Assembly: GCF_905147045.1 (NCBI RefSeq)
Contig: NC_065899.1
Location: forward strand, 4,972,501-5,036,500
Direction: 5' to 3'
Source: Nymphalis io
Taxonomy: Eukaryota; Arthropoda; Insecta; Lepidoptera; Nymphalidae
DNA length: 64,000 bases
The notes beneath the pieces are model-generated. The model worked only from the letters and a program-made list of their open reading frames with translations. It was not told the origin of the DNA and ran no database searches. Shown here one piece after another: positions 37,801 to 49,573 of this stretch; position 1 is the first letter of the stretch, and the number at the start of each line of letters is the position of its first letter. Position numbers and translations under genes: made by a program.

Positions 37801-38028
37801 TGGGCATCTTGGCGCTCTACCATCTACAAAAAGATCAAAACGTTTGAGGAAAACCGCCTTCACGCACTAGACGAAAAGCGCCAGTTAAGAAAAGAGAGAC
37901 CTAAGCCATCCTACACATACACATACAACTCTGTGGACCAATTGTATTGTAACACGTGTCGTAGGGTTTTTAAAACCAAATTTGGTCTAGCGAGCCACAT
38001 TAGGGCTCATGCTAGAAATAACAATTAA
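34839..38028 (+). pseudogene. LINE endonuclease/reverse transcriptase with C2H2 finger, multiply disrupted
   Basis: The domains are in the normal order but spread over several frames. The endonuclease starts at IATWNVRTLVDND (about 34930) with ISETHLC, SAYAPT, GDFSARVG and DWTDHRLI. Reverse transcriptase follows: SPGMDQLPAEVYK, YRGISLLSSAGKILAHIINS, CGFRPSRGTVDAI, FVDLEKAFNRVPREAL, SGVKQGC and the catalytic YADD near 37070. The tail has SETWCIY, IKWQDHVPNSEVLRRSG, LRWCEHVLRMDD and a C2H2 finger, CNTCRRVFKTKFGLASHIRAH, before the stop at 38026. Lesions: a frameshift near 35205, stops at 35303, 35678, 35948, 36311 and 36504, an internal deletion with frameshift near 36435, and a frameshift near 37495. 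The copy is dead. The product would have nicked target DNA and reverse-transcribed its own RNA. Confidence 0.88.
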
Positions 38029-38080
38029 TTTCTAGGGTCGCCGTCATCGAAATCGATGAGGAGGACTAGACATAATTGTT

Positions 38081-39428
38081 AAGCATCGTTTCTGTTTTTC
38101 AATGGACGGTATCTAAATATTATTAAATTCGTCCAATAATAGAGATTGTTTATGCTTGTTAAAGTAATTTCAAATGCATAATGCATTTCATCTGTGCTAC
38201 TAGAATTACAAAGTCAAATTGGGAACGTAAAGTAAATGTGTATTCAACAAAGTTTCCGTTATTAATTTTTTTTATTAGATGCAAAATAAACATTGTAACC
38301 ATTAATATATTATTTTTTATATGCTTATCGTAAAAAAATGTGGTAATGATATAGATAAATAATAAACAAAAATATTTCTTGAAGCCAAATATTAATTGTT
38401 TGTTTTAATTTAAATTATTAAATAATCATCAAATCAGAACGATTTATTTGTTTGTTATTTTAATTGACTTCAATTTTTTTATTATAATACCAATTTTGCA
38501 ATATTATGTATTACACTGTACACATCCAATTGTTAACATTAGTGGAAAGTTATTGTGTTTTTTTGCCAATTAATGCAAATTAAATGAACAAAACTATTTA
38601 AAATAATAATAATATATACTTCTAATACCATTTAAAGGCATAATATAATTGCGTTTCCCGATAATTTCGAGCGTAGGTAATAAAAATCGATATTGATATT
38701 TATCGATAAAATATTGATTAGTATTGTCAATTTAATTCTGCTGAAGAATTCTGCATTTCAAAAATTGAACGTTTTAATAGAACATGTCTATTTTTTTTGT
38801 AAATAATTAAAGCGTTTGTAAGATTATGTATATTTTAATTTAGACAAATAACTTTTTATTACTAGAAAATATACTTCCATAAAAGTAAACAATATCTTTT
38901 ACATTCTATAATCAAAAAAATATAGACAAAACAACAAAGCCGCCTCATTGATTAAGTATTCGCTTCTCCTAAAACATATCGTATAATTTAAAGCACATTT
39001 TGGTATTTATTTACAAATATAGATATTTACGTAAAGTTAGTTTCTATTATATAAACACCAATTTTCAATTTTACGATCAAATAAATTAGAGTCCTTATTT
39101 TTTTAAGTTATACTAAAGAACGATTCATTAAATTTACCGGTAATTCTCATACTTTTTGAATATTCGATAGATCCGAAAGAAAAATATTCGGTAATCCAAT
39201 TAAAAAAATATGCACAATAATAAAGTACAAGAACTAAGGTCTTACCAAATATTGTGGTACAAATTTCTATTTCATCTCTCGACTACGCTAAGAGTGATTC
39301 AACCAATCCGCTAGCGGAAAACTCAATCCTCTTTCCATTAAATATTATCATCCAAATTCATATTTCAAATTAAATTGAAACTCGCATTAAGTAGATTTGA
39401 TTTCAAATGATCTTACTATGATAATAAA
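38081..39428. other. AT-rich non-coding stretch
   Basis: No gene or repeat recognised; long A/T runs only. Confidence 0.45.
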
Positions 39429-39685
39429 GGCTGACTCGTCAGTCTTTCGGCTAGTTTATCCAGAGGGTCTGAGTACAAACCCTGAATCGGGGCCATAAAA
39501 GTTATTGGCTTTTTCTCTCCAGAATTTCTCAGTAGCGGACGGAGGTTAGAAGTCAGCAATATCGGAAAGGACTTCAAGCCTTGATACCTCGACTGGACTA
39601 TCTTCTTGTAGAATTCAAGATCGGCTTATGAGGAAGCATACATGTGTGCAAATATACTTGAGCAATACAATATCTCCGACGTAGA
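39429..39685 (+). mobile_element. tRNA-headed SINE, CTGCAG/GAGGCAG family
   Basis: The head GCTGACTCGTCAGTCTTTCG is followed by a degenerate A box and a B-box-like GAGTACAAACCCTGAATCGG. The body includes TTATTGGCTTTTTCTCTCCA and GGAGGTTAGAAGTCAGCAAT. The copy is old; the right end is placed approximately. Confidence 0.65.
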
Positions 39686-40557
39686 TTTTATTGTCATAAT
39701 TTGTTTTTTTTTTCATACTATAACACGAAGAAAATAACGAAAAAGTATTCAGCCATCATTGGTCTCTTTGTGGACGTATAAACGCTCTTTCTAACGCTAA
39801 GTATACACTGCACTGTCGGATGTTTTATTCAAGAATCCAAGAATATAGTGCGACTGGGGCTTAAAATTTACCGTGTTGTATAACTCTTTATGTTACTGAA
39901 TGGACCACACTGCGATGTCTTCTATTTGATTAAGAATGCATTTCGGTATTAGATTCGTTCGGTTCTATGTTTTGTTTCTAATTGAAGGGTAATATTGTCT
40001 TACAAACGAATATTCCCATTTGATTTCTGATGTTGACTGTCTGGAGAAAGCGTCGCACTTTTTCATTTAATAACTCATAAAACAGTTCAACCTTTCTCAA
40101 CTTGACATGATTAGGGAGGTTTTTTTTATTTATCACAATTGTTTTTGACATTTGTATATTATCTTGATATTTTTAAAGATTCACAACCGCATTCGATATT
40201 TTTTTTTATCTTATAGATTATAGTTTGAAGATGGTTTCAAATAAACTTAAAGAATAAAATCTACATGTAATAATAGAAACGAACTTAATATTAGAAATAA
40301 GAACTTGTTTCAAAATCATGAAAGTATAGTTATTGTCAATCACGATACAGCCTTCTACCAAATATTTTTTTTTATATAACCGCATGCAATAAATATGTAT
40401 ATTATTGACAGTTATATTATTATTTATATGACCTACCTTGAAGTTTCTGTGGCTTTTTTATCCATCCATATTAATCTCGAATCATGCAATTCTCAGAAAA
40501 AAGTGTTAAAAAGTTGACTGTGTAACTGGTCCATGTTTAATCTGGTCCTGACTAATT

Positions 40558-40745
40558 GTCCCATTAGGAGAGTGTAAGTGTGTTTGCGAACACACTTCTT
40601 CACTGTAATATCTCTTGCGTAGTTGAATAGATTGGATGGATGTCTACTAAGACTAGATCAGGAGGACTTCATAAATCTACTTGAAAATTCGGTGGGACGT
40701 ACAACCACGGCTGCTATTGAACCACTGTGTTATCACTCCATCCCA
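40558..40745 (+). mobile_element. 3' part of a CTGCAG-family SINE
   Basis: GTGTTTGCGAACACACTTCT and TCACTGTAATATCTCTTGCG match the 3' portion of the family, as at 47540-47690 and 61330. No tRNA-like head is attached. Confidence 0.45.
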
Positions 40746-41100
40746 AAATCTTGGGCAAAGATTTATTTATGAAAAAAACATAAATAAATCATACACATAA
40801 TTTTAAAGTTGCCCAATTTCATATATTCTGGACTTAGTGAAATACAGCACAATTTCATTAATTTACATATTGTATGTACATATACATATGTTTTATGGAA
40901 TTTTATTATATTACTGAAAACGTATTAGGCATTTAATAGATTACAAATCCAAATGTAACTAGGTTCAAAATGCTTTAAATTAAATACTGTGCAGCCATCC
41001 AACAGCACATTAAAACTGAAATACGTATTAACTGAACCAGCTTAAATTCATGCAAATGGTCAACTCAAAAACAGTGTCCAGTTACCTCATTACGGCTATG

Positions 41101-41196
41101 CTAATGTTTTATTCACGAATGACAAAGCCGGCTAACTGAAATCAAAGGCAAAAGGCCACTTCTACTAAAAGATTTCAGGACAGCATGCAGGCGTGG
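41101..41196 (+). repeat. Dispersed 'GACAAAGCCGGCTAA' repeat, copy C
   Basis: AATGTTTTATTCACGAATGA then CAAAGCCGGCTAACTGAAAT, CAAAGGCAAAAGGC and AAAGATTT. The same blocks in the same order occur at 50521-50615, and in part at 44317-44400. No tRNA head, coding sequence or terminal repeats are visible. Confidence 0.6.
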
Positions 41197-41439
41197 TAAA
41201 TTCAATTTCAAATACAATAATTCAGCTGTTAGTGTAAAATATTACATTTTCTTCTAAGAAGTAAGTTTTTCATTTGCTTGAAAAACTATTCATACCCAGT
41301 ATTTTTTGCCTGATGTTACTATTTATCTCTATAATTAATACTATTCTAGAAATATTTTATTGTCGCGTTACGACGGCTTTACTGCAAGGAAGCTTTATTT
41401 AGAAAAGCCTAAAAACAGTCACTAGCAAAAGCCTAAAAA

Positions 41440-41472
41440 CGTTTGCCGTCACGCTCCACGTGACGGCAAACG
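41440..41472. repeat. Perfect GC-rich hairpin, 14-bp arms
   Basis: CGTTTGCCGTCACG (41440-41453), loop CTCCA, then CGTGACGGCAAACG. It is unusually GC-rich for this region. It follows a short direct repeat, AAAAGCCTAAAAAC, near 41403 and 41427. Confidence 0.85.
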
Positions 41473-41682
41473 GTACGATACCGATTTCTGTCTGCTACCT
41501 TGTATATGTGGCACGCGTTTACTTCGAATCTCTTTGAGTTTGTTTTTAATTTTACTATACTATATTTATTGCTTTTCTTTAATATTAAATTATTTCAAAA
41601 ACCAACCATTACCATTATTTCACATCTATATACATTTCTGTCTAACCTAAAGTAACTGATCGCAAGCAGCATCTTTACATTG

Positions 41683-41868
41683 CAGTAACAGCCTGTGAAT
41701 GTCCTACTGCTGGATTAAGGTCTCCCTTCTTTGAGGATAAGGTTTGAAGCGTTTTCCATACTCCTCCAATTCAGGTTAATCACGTAAAAAATCAGAGGTG
41801 CTTGCCTGGGCTTGAAGCCGTAATATTCGGTTAATACGTGATGTTGTAAGCGCTAGGCTATCTCGGAT
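41683..41868 (-). mobile_element. Degenerate TGAGCCGAG-family SINE
   Basis: CAGTAACAGCCTGTGAATGT, CTACTGCTGGATTAAGGTCT and the tail end GCGCTAGGCTATCTCGGA match the family at 13.6 and 16.0 kb. About 100 bases of the body are missing, and the B box region is altered to GGGCTTGAAGCCG. Confidence 0.8.
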
Positions 41869-41869
41869 C

Positions 41870-43350
41870 TTTATATTAACTCCTTATCAAAAAGTTTCTA
41901 TAGTTATTCAATGGTCATTTACCTAAAAGGAGTAAAGACAAGAAGCGATCTTTAAATGTCGAAGGTCCGTACACAATCCCTTTCTACATAACTAGTTTAA
42001 ATGGATTACGGACAATGGAAATGGACAGCTGTATATTTAATTAAACGTTTTAATTTACTTAACCCTCTATTCAATTATTCGGATTGAATAAAGTTAAATA
42101 AAGTTTTTAAAAGTAGCTTTTCCATATGCATTATTTTATTGTTAACTAAACTTACTTTATAGATTATTTTGTTAAGCTTTCATAAATATCTCAGTCTTAT
42201 ATATACGTTTTTACAACTGTTAAAGTGTATCAAAATAAAACTGTAAGCAACGCTGCATATATAGTATTGTATATGTATAGTAGTTGTCCCGGTTTGCGGC
42301 TGTCCCCTGTACCAGGACTTTTTGGGCTTATTTCCAAATTAGTGTACGTGACTCAATTCATTTGGTTCGTGACCATGGAAGATGTAACAGATGAAAAAGG
42401 TAATGCGATGTCTAAAACATTAGGATAATCTAAACTGTTATTTACAAATATATTTTTTAGCTTTTTCTATATTTAAACAAGCTATATGCTATAGAAAAAG
42501 CTACATTACATTTACATTTTTGATGAGGCAAAACTTTTTTTTGAATTAATAATTCAATGAAATGGAAAATATTTAAATTTTTTGTCTATAATACGATGTC
42601 AATATAAAGAGATATATTTATTACCATAATATAGTGATTCAAATTAAAAACGCCTCTGGTTTTAGTTCGACCAATAGGAACCGGAAACGTTAGCAGCAGC
42701 GAACTAAATTCATGTTAAAATACGAATACAATGCTGTCTCGTATCGCAATTTATAACGAGATATTGGCACGTGTCGATATCGTGAAAAGGCTATTTTAAA
42801 TATATTTAAGGTTTCCAAATACTCTCATCTCACAGAGATCTAAAACGAAGTAAAATATTTACAGAAGCTAGTTGTAAATTAAGTATTTATTTTTAAGAAA
42901 ACCTGCTAACTTCTAATTCAATTCTGATTATAATTCAAAATTTATCATATATAATTTTGCCAAGATCCTATTCAGATCGAACAAAAATATTACTTAATTG
43001 TGTTACTTTAATAAAACGCTTACATGCATAAATAAAACGAGAGTAACAGTCTTAGTCAAAATACATTTAAATATCAAGTATAAAGTAGTATATTATGACT
43101 GCATGCTTAAAACGATATAATTACGACTAAATTCATTTGCATAAAGGTCAGTAACTAAATCAAATAACTTAATATATATTATATAGTTACAGCTACGCGT
43201 TCCATCTCGCAAACAATCACATTGCACACCTAAAAACGGATTTCATTCATAAAAATTGCCATAAAACGCAGCACTCACATAAACTGATTGTCCATGCAGT
43301 CCAATGTGCAGAGTCGATTACGTCGCCTCTATTTGCCATATGTCCTAAAT
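41870..43350. other. AT-rich stretch with one hairpin
   Basis: A perfect 14-bp hairpin TAGCTTTTTCTATA / TATAGAAAAAGCTA lies at 42458-42503 with an 18-base loop. The 67-codon frame at 42225-42428 has no supporting signals. Confidence 0.4.
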
Positions 43351-43457
43351 TGCTCCACACGTGTAAATATATACGCAATGTGTAAATATATATGCAAATG
43401 TAAGCGCTCTGTGGTTTAGTGTTTCTGTTGCTGACATTTCATAGAACAATACAGTGA
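43351..43457 (+). repeat. Dispersed repeat D, copy 1
   Basis: Shares with 50803-50898 the ordered blocks GCTCCACA, TGCAAATGTAA, TGTGGTTTAG, GTTTCTGTTG, and ACAATACAGTG / AGAACTGTGGAG, in the same orientation. Internally it has a near-repeat of GTGTAAATATATA. Confidence 0.6.
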
Positions 43458-44008
43458 AATTTTTCCGTCAGATAAATACGAGTACGTCAATTCAAATAGG
43501 CGGAATGGAATGTTAGTTTTCCGTTACGAATTTCAGGTAGAAAAAAACATAGGGGCGATTGAATGATATATGATTACAACAGTTTCGTTTCAAATTTATT
43601 TTGATCGTATTTCAGTATTTTATTGTTAGTTGTTGAACAATTTTGTTTACGTACATTCTAAAATAAATTATTTATTTGACCGCTTTTAGTTATTTTTAAT
43701 TTATTCAAATTAACACTTTGTTACTTAATATATCAACAAATTGTTTAATTAATGACCGTAAGTTATCTACTGTTTGCTTTTAAGTAAGTTGTATGTTAAC
43801 AAAATAAAACTTTGGTTGCTTGAACAGTATTTGTATACATGCCATGAATACTGCATTTACTTTAAACTGAGATTTAAAGCTTTTATTGTTAAAAAAATTA
43901 GAAGTAATCAAACAAAAAATATAAATAATTTGAATTCCTCTCATAAATAACTATTTATTATTTATAAATGGATAATTAATAATTAATTATAAGGGGATAA
44001 TTAAATGT

Positions 44009-44097
44009 TTAAATAATTAGAACATTTACATTTTATTCAAATTCATATATATACTTACTTTATATAAACTTACTTTTAGGAGTATTGTCATAATATT

Positions 44098-44140
<43 letters not shown>

Positions 44141-44173
44141 TTTGAATAAAATGTAAATGTTCTAATTATTTAA
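44009..44173. repeat. Fold-back element with (AT)n in the loop
   Basis: The left arm runs from 44009 (TTAAATAATTAGAACATTTA...) and the right arm ends at 44173 with its exact reverse complement. The arms are 43-45 bp. The spacer holds unique sequence and a (TA)n run of about 38 bases (44100-44137). It looks like a fold-back MITE or a palindromic duplication around the microsatellite. Confidence 0.85.
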
Positions 44174-44316
44174 TTATATATATATAATTAAAATACAATT
44201 TCTTACTTAATGTTCTTGTTCTTACTTAATTCATGTGATAAATCATCAACCGGTAAAAACGTTAATGCCCTAAACAATATCTGTATCCCAAGTTAATGAT
44301 TAAATAATACTTAAAA

Positions 44317-44400
44317 CCGGCGACTGTGGCAACAAAGCCAGCTAATAGTAATCAACGGCAACAGGCGGCTACAGTCGGGGGATTTGACGCCGGTTGCACG
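44317..44400 (+). repeat. Dispersed 'AAAGCCAGCTAATA' repeat, copy A
   Basis: CAACAAAGCCAGCTAATAGT, AATCAACGGCAACAGGCGGC, ATTTGACGCCGG. It is the most GC-rich of the three copies (others at 41101 and 50521), so probably the least decayed. Confidence 0.6.
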
Positions 44401-44578
44401 CAGATATTAAATAAAGTCCCACGCGAACAGGGTATACTTTAGACGTATTTTTAAAATATTTAATTGCATTTCGTTTGCACTTTTTATAACTTAATTACAA
44501 AAATAAACAAAACCTTATAACTTAATTACAAAAATAGGAAGCGTGGATATTTCTTTACAGTTCTAGGCATAATAACAA

Positions 44579-44848
44579 ATGGACCACACGATGGTAAGTG
44601 GTCACCACCGCCCATTAGACTTTTATCTGTATATACTATATTAGCCATCCCTCACATCATCAATGCGCCACCAACCTTGGGAACTCATGATATGTCCCGT
44701 GTGTGTGTTTTTACACTAGTTCGCTACAAATTGGAATAAAACAATACTAATGATTCCTGTTGTCGATAGAATATCAATACATATTCAATCGATATCGATA
44801 TCGTAGATGGTACCTACCTAGATGGATTTGCACAAAGCCCTACCACCA
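44579..44848 (-). mobile_element. Poly(A)-type repeat, diverged copy
   Basis: GATGGTAAGTGGTCACCACC, AATGCGCCACCAACCTTGGG and the terminal CTACCACCA match the family at 55.3 kb. The tail is lost and the middle is diverged. Confidence 0.8.
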
Positions 44849-44869
44849 AGCAATACAGATATGAATATT

Positions 44870-47039
44870 CTAAGTTTAACTGAGATGGCCCTGTGGATAG
44901 AAAACGTGGACCTCAATCAAGTGTCTCGTCATCACGTTTTCGTAACCTTATATTAAAATTATAATAATTAAAATTAAAATAAATTATACTTGGCGGTAAA
45001 GGATAAAATTCTGCTACAATTATAATCTACCCGCAGTGGTAGAAAGTGTATAGAATAAAAGTTTATATAAAATTCAAAAATACTGCTACGATCATACCCA
45101 CTAATTTAAAAATATTTCGTCGTATTTATATTTAAATATGAAAAAGGGAATAAAAGTAGAAATTCGTGCGAACAACCAAGAATTTACATCACATTTTAAA
45201 TGTAATCTGCAATTAAAAGTAAATTTGATTCAATATATTGCACGAACAAAAATTGCAATCTATGAAGAGGTTATACAGCCTCAAAAATTTAATTAAAAAC
45301 TTAGCTATCTTAGGTTAAATTATACGAAAATACATTTATATACGCTTTTGAAACTCATTCCACCTAGTGACTAACTAATTTGAACGAACAAGAGTTCAAA
45401 AACAATCTTGTCACTAGTAAATGTAAGTAATATAATCTATAGATTGATTGAACAAACTGTGGCGGAATATTGCATTCTTCTAAGCTGGTACGCATGGCAG
45501 CAATACTAACTTGTTGTTATATGTAGCTTCTATTAGTATATTTAAATATTTAAAATGCTGTGATTGTAGTTTTGGATTGTTTAATAACTCCCCATTTCAA
45601 TTTTGGAAAAAGCGACGTATATTGTGTCCATACAGCGAATGTTAAGCATCTAAGTTCACATGGGAATTTTTCTTAACGTTTAATTATTCAAAAATTTGAA
45701 TAGATTATTAATTGATTCCGTTTATTTTGTGTAATCTCAAGAAAGAAAATAACTATGTTCATATGTGTTGCCGAGCTGAACAAAAAAGTCAAACGAGAGA
45801 TATAGTTGATGATTAAGAAATGCAAACGCCTTAATTGAAATAACCAATGTCAGATTTTCTCAATCGTAACGGTCGGTCATAGGCTAAATCTAAGACTAGC
45901 GTGCCTAATTTTGAAATTCAAGCCAGTTCAAATTAGCATGCTGGCCCTGTTCCCGCTACCGCGTTATAGCAATCTTCAATATTAACGTATTATGTTTGTT
46001 TAATCTTAAATAGTTTCGTGATGGAAAAAACCGTGCATTTATCGGGTATATCTATGACATATGTATGTATTCTACCATCTTAAAAAGCAGCATGCTGGAA
46101 TAACGATCATACCGTCTGTCATAAACAGGAGAATACATGTTCCCATCAGTTGAACATTTATATTAACTTTTCGATATTAAATAATAAAATGAATATGCAA
46201 AAATCTGAATGCTTGTCACCTGAGACCCTTCTACAAATCAGATTTGACAGCTCATTTGTCAATGTTAGCAAAGTTAATTAGGTTAAATATTTATTATAAT
46301 TAGATAACAATACTGTATTTTACTTTTATTGCCACTACAACATATTACAGTATTGTTACAATTGTTATACAGTTATAGTGACAATACATGTACACTAAAA
46401 ACACTACAATAAAAGAAATACAGATCTTTCCGGATTCGTGTTTAGAAATGTATATAATAACTACAATAAATACCAGCCCCGGCCGTAATATAAGCCCGTA
46501 AATACTTTGAATATATCTAGTTTCATACTAATAATCTGGAATGTTCCAACGTAGTCTATCTAAATTAAGTCCTGACAACATTCCTGGCTACATGCCCTCC
46601 AGTGCTAATTACTTAGATACACGGAGCAGCATAATTATGAAAATATTTTATGAGCTTAGTTGTAGGAAAATGTATGTACATATATAAAATCGATTCTGCA
46701 AAGAAAATGTATCTTTAATTTCAACTACTCGCATATATAATAAAAATCATTCACCAGGCATTGAAAAATAGTGGCCAATTTCAATCTTAAGAGCTATGTG
46801 TTAAGGGCAACCATCAATACCAACCAAGTCCATGGCATATCAACAAACTATAAGCTGGCAAGCAACCAACGCACTAAGCATCTACTACCATTATATACAA
46901 TCCCATTTAACATATAAATCTTAACCTTGCAGTGTAATAAAACAAGCTGCGCTGACCCTGTATAAATATGATAAGAACAGGTGAGGACGATACGATTGTG
47001 AAAAATATATATCAGTGTCAAGTGTGTGTGCAAATACAA
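44870..47039. other. Gene-poor stretch, possible short conserved motifs
   Basis: A nested pair of small stems (CTAGTGAC / GTCACTAG outside TTTGAAC / GTTCAAA) lies at 45364-45417. At 46559-46579 is a 21-base string matching 53691-53711 at 18 positions, inside a GC-richer patch (46540-46640). No gene is supported. Confidence 0.4.
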
Positions 47040-47306
47040 ATGCACTCGCTATTACCTCACTCTCGATGTCTGATTGGACGGGAATCTCCGCGACAAGGTA
47101 GGAAATCCGACGCGACAGGGTAGAGATCAGACACAGAACCAATGCTTTTTCTTTTAGGCAATGAAATACACACTCTAAACTTCGTAACTCCAGGCAGCTG
47201 CAGATTTCAGTAAAGAAATAAAAACTCAATTGCTTTTTTTTGGTTTTGGATTTGAACCCGAAACTTCAGAAACTGCAGTTTTATAAGACGGTTATAAAAC
47301 CAATTA
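47040..47306 (-). mobile_element. tRNA-headed SINE, CTGCAG family, old copy
   Basis: On the plus strand the order CTCTCGATGTCTGATTGGAC, GGTAGAGATCAGACACAG, AACTCCAGGCAGCTGCAGAT and GGATTTGAACCCGAAACTTC is that of this SINE family read backwards. The last string holds the B box. The 102-codon minus-strand frame here (46921-47229) is a product of the SINE, not a gene. Confidence 0.6.
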
Positions 47307-47539
47307 ATTAGTTAAAGTGTAAAAGTATAATTCAACTTAAATAAAAAAAACGTATTAAGAAAATAAAGGACCGCGATGCTAGCCTAATTACTAAGCTGTC
47401 AGTTAAGCTGAGGTCAATAACTCTCGGAATTACGCTTAGTCAAGGTTGGGACGCTAACTAGTAAAAATTCTACCCAGGGCAAGGATTTTTTCTTTTAAGT
47501 AAGTTATTAGCCTTGATGAAAATATTAAATCAGATAAAG

Positions 47540-47690
47540 TTAACATCTACGCACTTGTTAACGGTTGTGTCGGATTGCTTTCCCATCAGATTATGAGAGC
47601 TAGGGAATAGAGTACACTTGTGCACTATAATATCTTCTGCGTAGTTGGCCAATCTCAATGACAGTGAGATTAGCAAGATTGTAAAGTAAC
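47540..47690 (+). mobile_element. CTGCAG-family SINE, 3' part
   Basis: GTCGGATTGCTTTCCCATCA, GAATAGAGTACACTTGTGCA and TAATATCTTCTGCGTAGTTG correspond to the 3' end of this family. A degenerate head may lie upstream around 47380-47480. Confidence 0.5.
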
Positions 47691-48484
47691 CATATAATTA
47701 AGAAAAAAACAATATAAAACATAAAAAATAAATTACGCACTAGCTACTAAATAATTATATATATTAGTAGTTTAGCACCACGTAAGTTAATATTGAAAGT
47801 AAATTGCATGATTTTGCTGATCAGAAACTTCAATACAAAGGAAGCATTAGTAAATGGAACGAAAAAAAATCTGCGAACAAAATATGTATATAAATTAATA
47901 TGTGCTATAAAGATGAATTTTCTGTTAGCATTTGATTAGAGACCAGCTTTTCCTGTATAAAGTGAAAAACAATTTTATAAATTCGCCTTTCCTAATGTCC
48001 AGTTAACTGTCCAAGAATAAGTTCAACATATTACCCATGATTTAATGCCCGATTTGTAAAACAAAATGCATGAGTAATAATCTTATACTATAGCTGCCAA
48101 AATTATAATAGTCTATTCAGATATTGGATAGATTTCAATCTGAAAAAATTAATGTTCTTGAAAGTAAAATAAATAAGATAAAAGTAGTAATTTATGTATG
48201 GGTGAACTAACCTATCTTAATATTCAATCTCTTAGCCTGTTAAAAATTTGCATTTCGTATTTTTTGCTTAACGCAAGCAGTCATGTCGTCATGACATAGG
48301 ATGTCAATGTAGCCTGTTTTCATTAAGAAATTAATTTTATTTGGTTACATAACTACACCTTCATTAATATCATTCAACGTTATAATGTTTTAGCTATGTG
48401 ATTTTATGAGTGAGTGATTTTGTAGTTATTATTGGTAGAAACTTAAGTGATGTATATATTATTTTATATTAGCTAGTATCGGTC

Positions 48485-49156
48485 TCAGTTAAAGTGGCTG
48501 CCAATCAGACTATGAAGAAATCTACATGCCTTATCTCTTCTCTACTCTATTCTTTATATCGATCACACACCATCTTACCTTAAAGAACGCTTTAAATTTC
48601 TTGGTTGCGATAGCGCACACAACCTGCGTTCTTCGGATGACAATAAAATAGTTACCCCCTGCAGCCGGACACAAACCTACAGTAACTCTTTTACTGCAAA
48701 AACCATCAAACTTTGGAATGCACTACCTACAGATATTCGGCAGTCGAATTCATTGAGTATTTTTAAATACCGCTTGAAATGCTATTATTTGTCCATTTCC
48801 AAGTAAGTAATTTTATACTCTATAATTATATATAATATGTATATGCTATATAATAATTATATATGTGTTTTTATGTATGTATATGTGTATGTATGTATGT
48901 ATGTATTATTATATGTGGTTAGTGGGATGTAGATATGTGTAGTTTATTAAATATTTAGTATCACCTTTTTATATGTAAATGCACTTACCTGTTCTCTTAC
49001 AAAATTCTTTCACCAAAGGTTGTCTGTTAGAGATCGCTATAAGCGATAAGACCGCCTTTGCGCACCATTTTTTTTTTTCTTTTTCTTTGATTGTTTCCTA
49101 ATTCTCTCATTTTATGTATATGTTGTGCAAAAAGTGTTAAATAAATAAATAAATAG
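48485..49156 (+). mobile_element. 5'-truncated jockey/CR1-like LINE
   Basis: The copy contains the last part of a reverse-transcriptase ORF (to 48806) and its 3' UTR. The UTR includes GAGATCGCTATAAGCGATAA, GACCGCCTTTGCGC and a TATGTTGTGCAAA block. It ends in an (AAAT)n tail at about 49138-49156. The UTR is of a type I know from lepidopteran LINEs, from memory. The left boundary is approximate and no target-site duplication was found. Confidence 0.8.
48516..48806 (+). pseudogene. C-terminal end of a LINE reverse-transcriptase ORF
   Basis: A 96-codon frame without its own start ends at TAA 48804-48806. It includes HTPSYLKERFKFLGCD, the region SFTAKTIKLWNALPTDIRQS and the end LSIFKYRLKCYYL. This 'SFxxxTIxLWNxLPxxIRxxxSLxxFKxxLK' ending is the standard C-terminus of jockey/CR1-type ORF2 proteins. 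The catalytic part is absent, so the fragment has no function. Confidence 0.8.
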
Positions 49157-49271
49157 CATGCTTTAAGTGTCATCACATTGTATGATTCCCTAAAATAAGT
49201 GAAATAAGTAAAAAAATATTCTATATTATATACGTTTCCATATTATATAGCCGCTTAATCAGATAACCGAT

Positions 49272-49573
49272 CAGCCGAGATAGCCCAGCAGTAAGAACGC
49301 CTGAATCTTAACCGATGGTCGTGGGTTCAAACCTTGGCAAGCACTACTGAATTTTTTATGTGTTTAATTTGTGATTATAATTCATCTCGTACTTGACGGT
49401 GAAGAAAAACATCGTGAGGAAACCTACATATGTCTAATTTCACTGAAATTCTGCGACATGTGTATTTCACCAACCCGCTTTGGAGCAGCGTGGTGGAATA
49501 AGCTCCAAACCTTCTCCTCAAAAAGGGAGAGGAGGCCTTAGCCCAGCAGTGGGACATTCACAGGCTGTTACGG
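49272..49573 (+). mobile_element. tRNA-derived SINE, TGAGCCGAG family, plus orientation
   Basis: A near full-length copy: head CAGCCGAGATAGCCCAGCAG, B box GGGTTCAAACC, body ATCTCGTACTTGACGGTGAA, and end CAGGCTGTTACGG. It lies about 115 bases after the tail of the LINE fragment. A 60-codon frame on the minus strand (49375-49557) is only the SINE. Confidence 0.92.

Larger units (their letters stand above)
33903..38069 (+). mobile_element. Decayed AP-endonuclease LINE with C2H2 tail, flanked by an 11-bp duplication
   Basis: The 11-mer ACATAATTGTT occurs at 33892-33902 and again at 38070-38080, defining a 4167-bp insertion. Some 270 bp of that is a nested repeat (34486-34754). The 3' end lacks poly(A). 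Just before it lies the stem TCATCG-AAAT-CGATGA (38044-38059), the kind of 3' structure recognised by a cognate reverse transcriptase. The 5' region (33960-34480) is GC-rich and apparently non-coding or N-terminal. The clade is not settled by eye: it has an RTE-like endonuclease and RT but also a terminal zinc finger. Confidence 0.85.

Noticed and set aside
46848..47229. 65- and 102-codon minus-strand frames with apparent hydrophobic stretches
   Set aside because: They lie in and beside an old SINE copy; no start or splice support.
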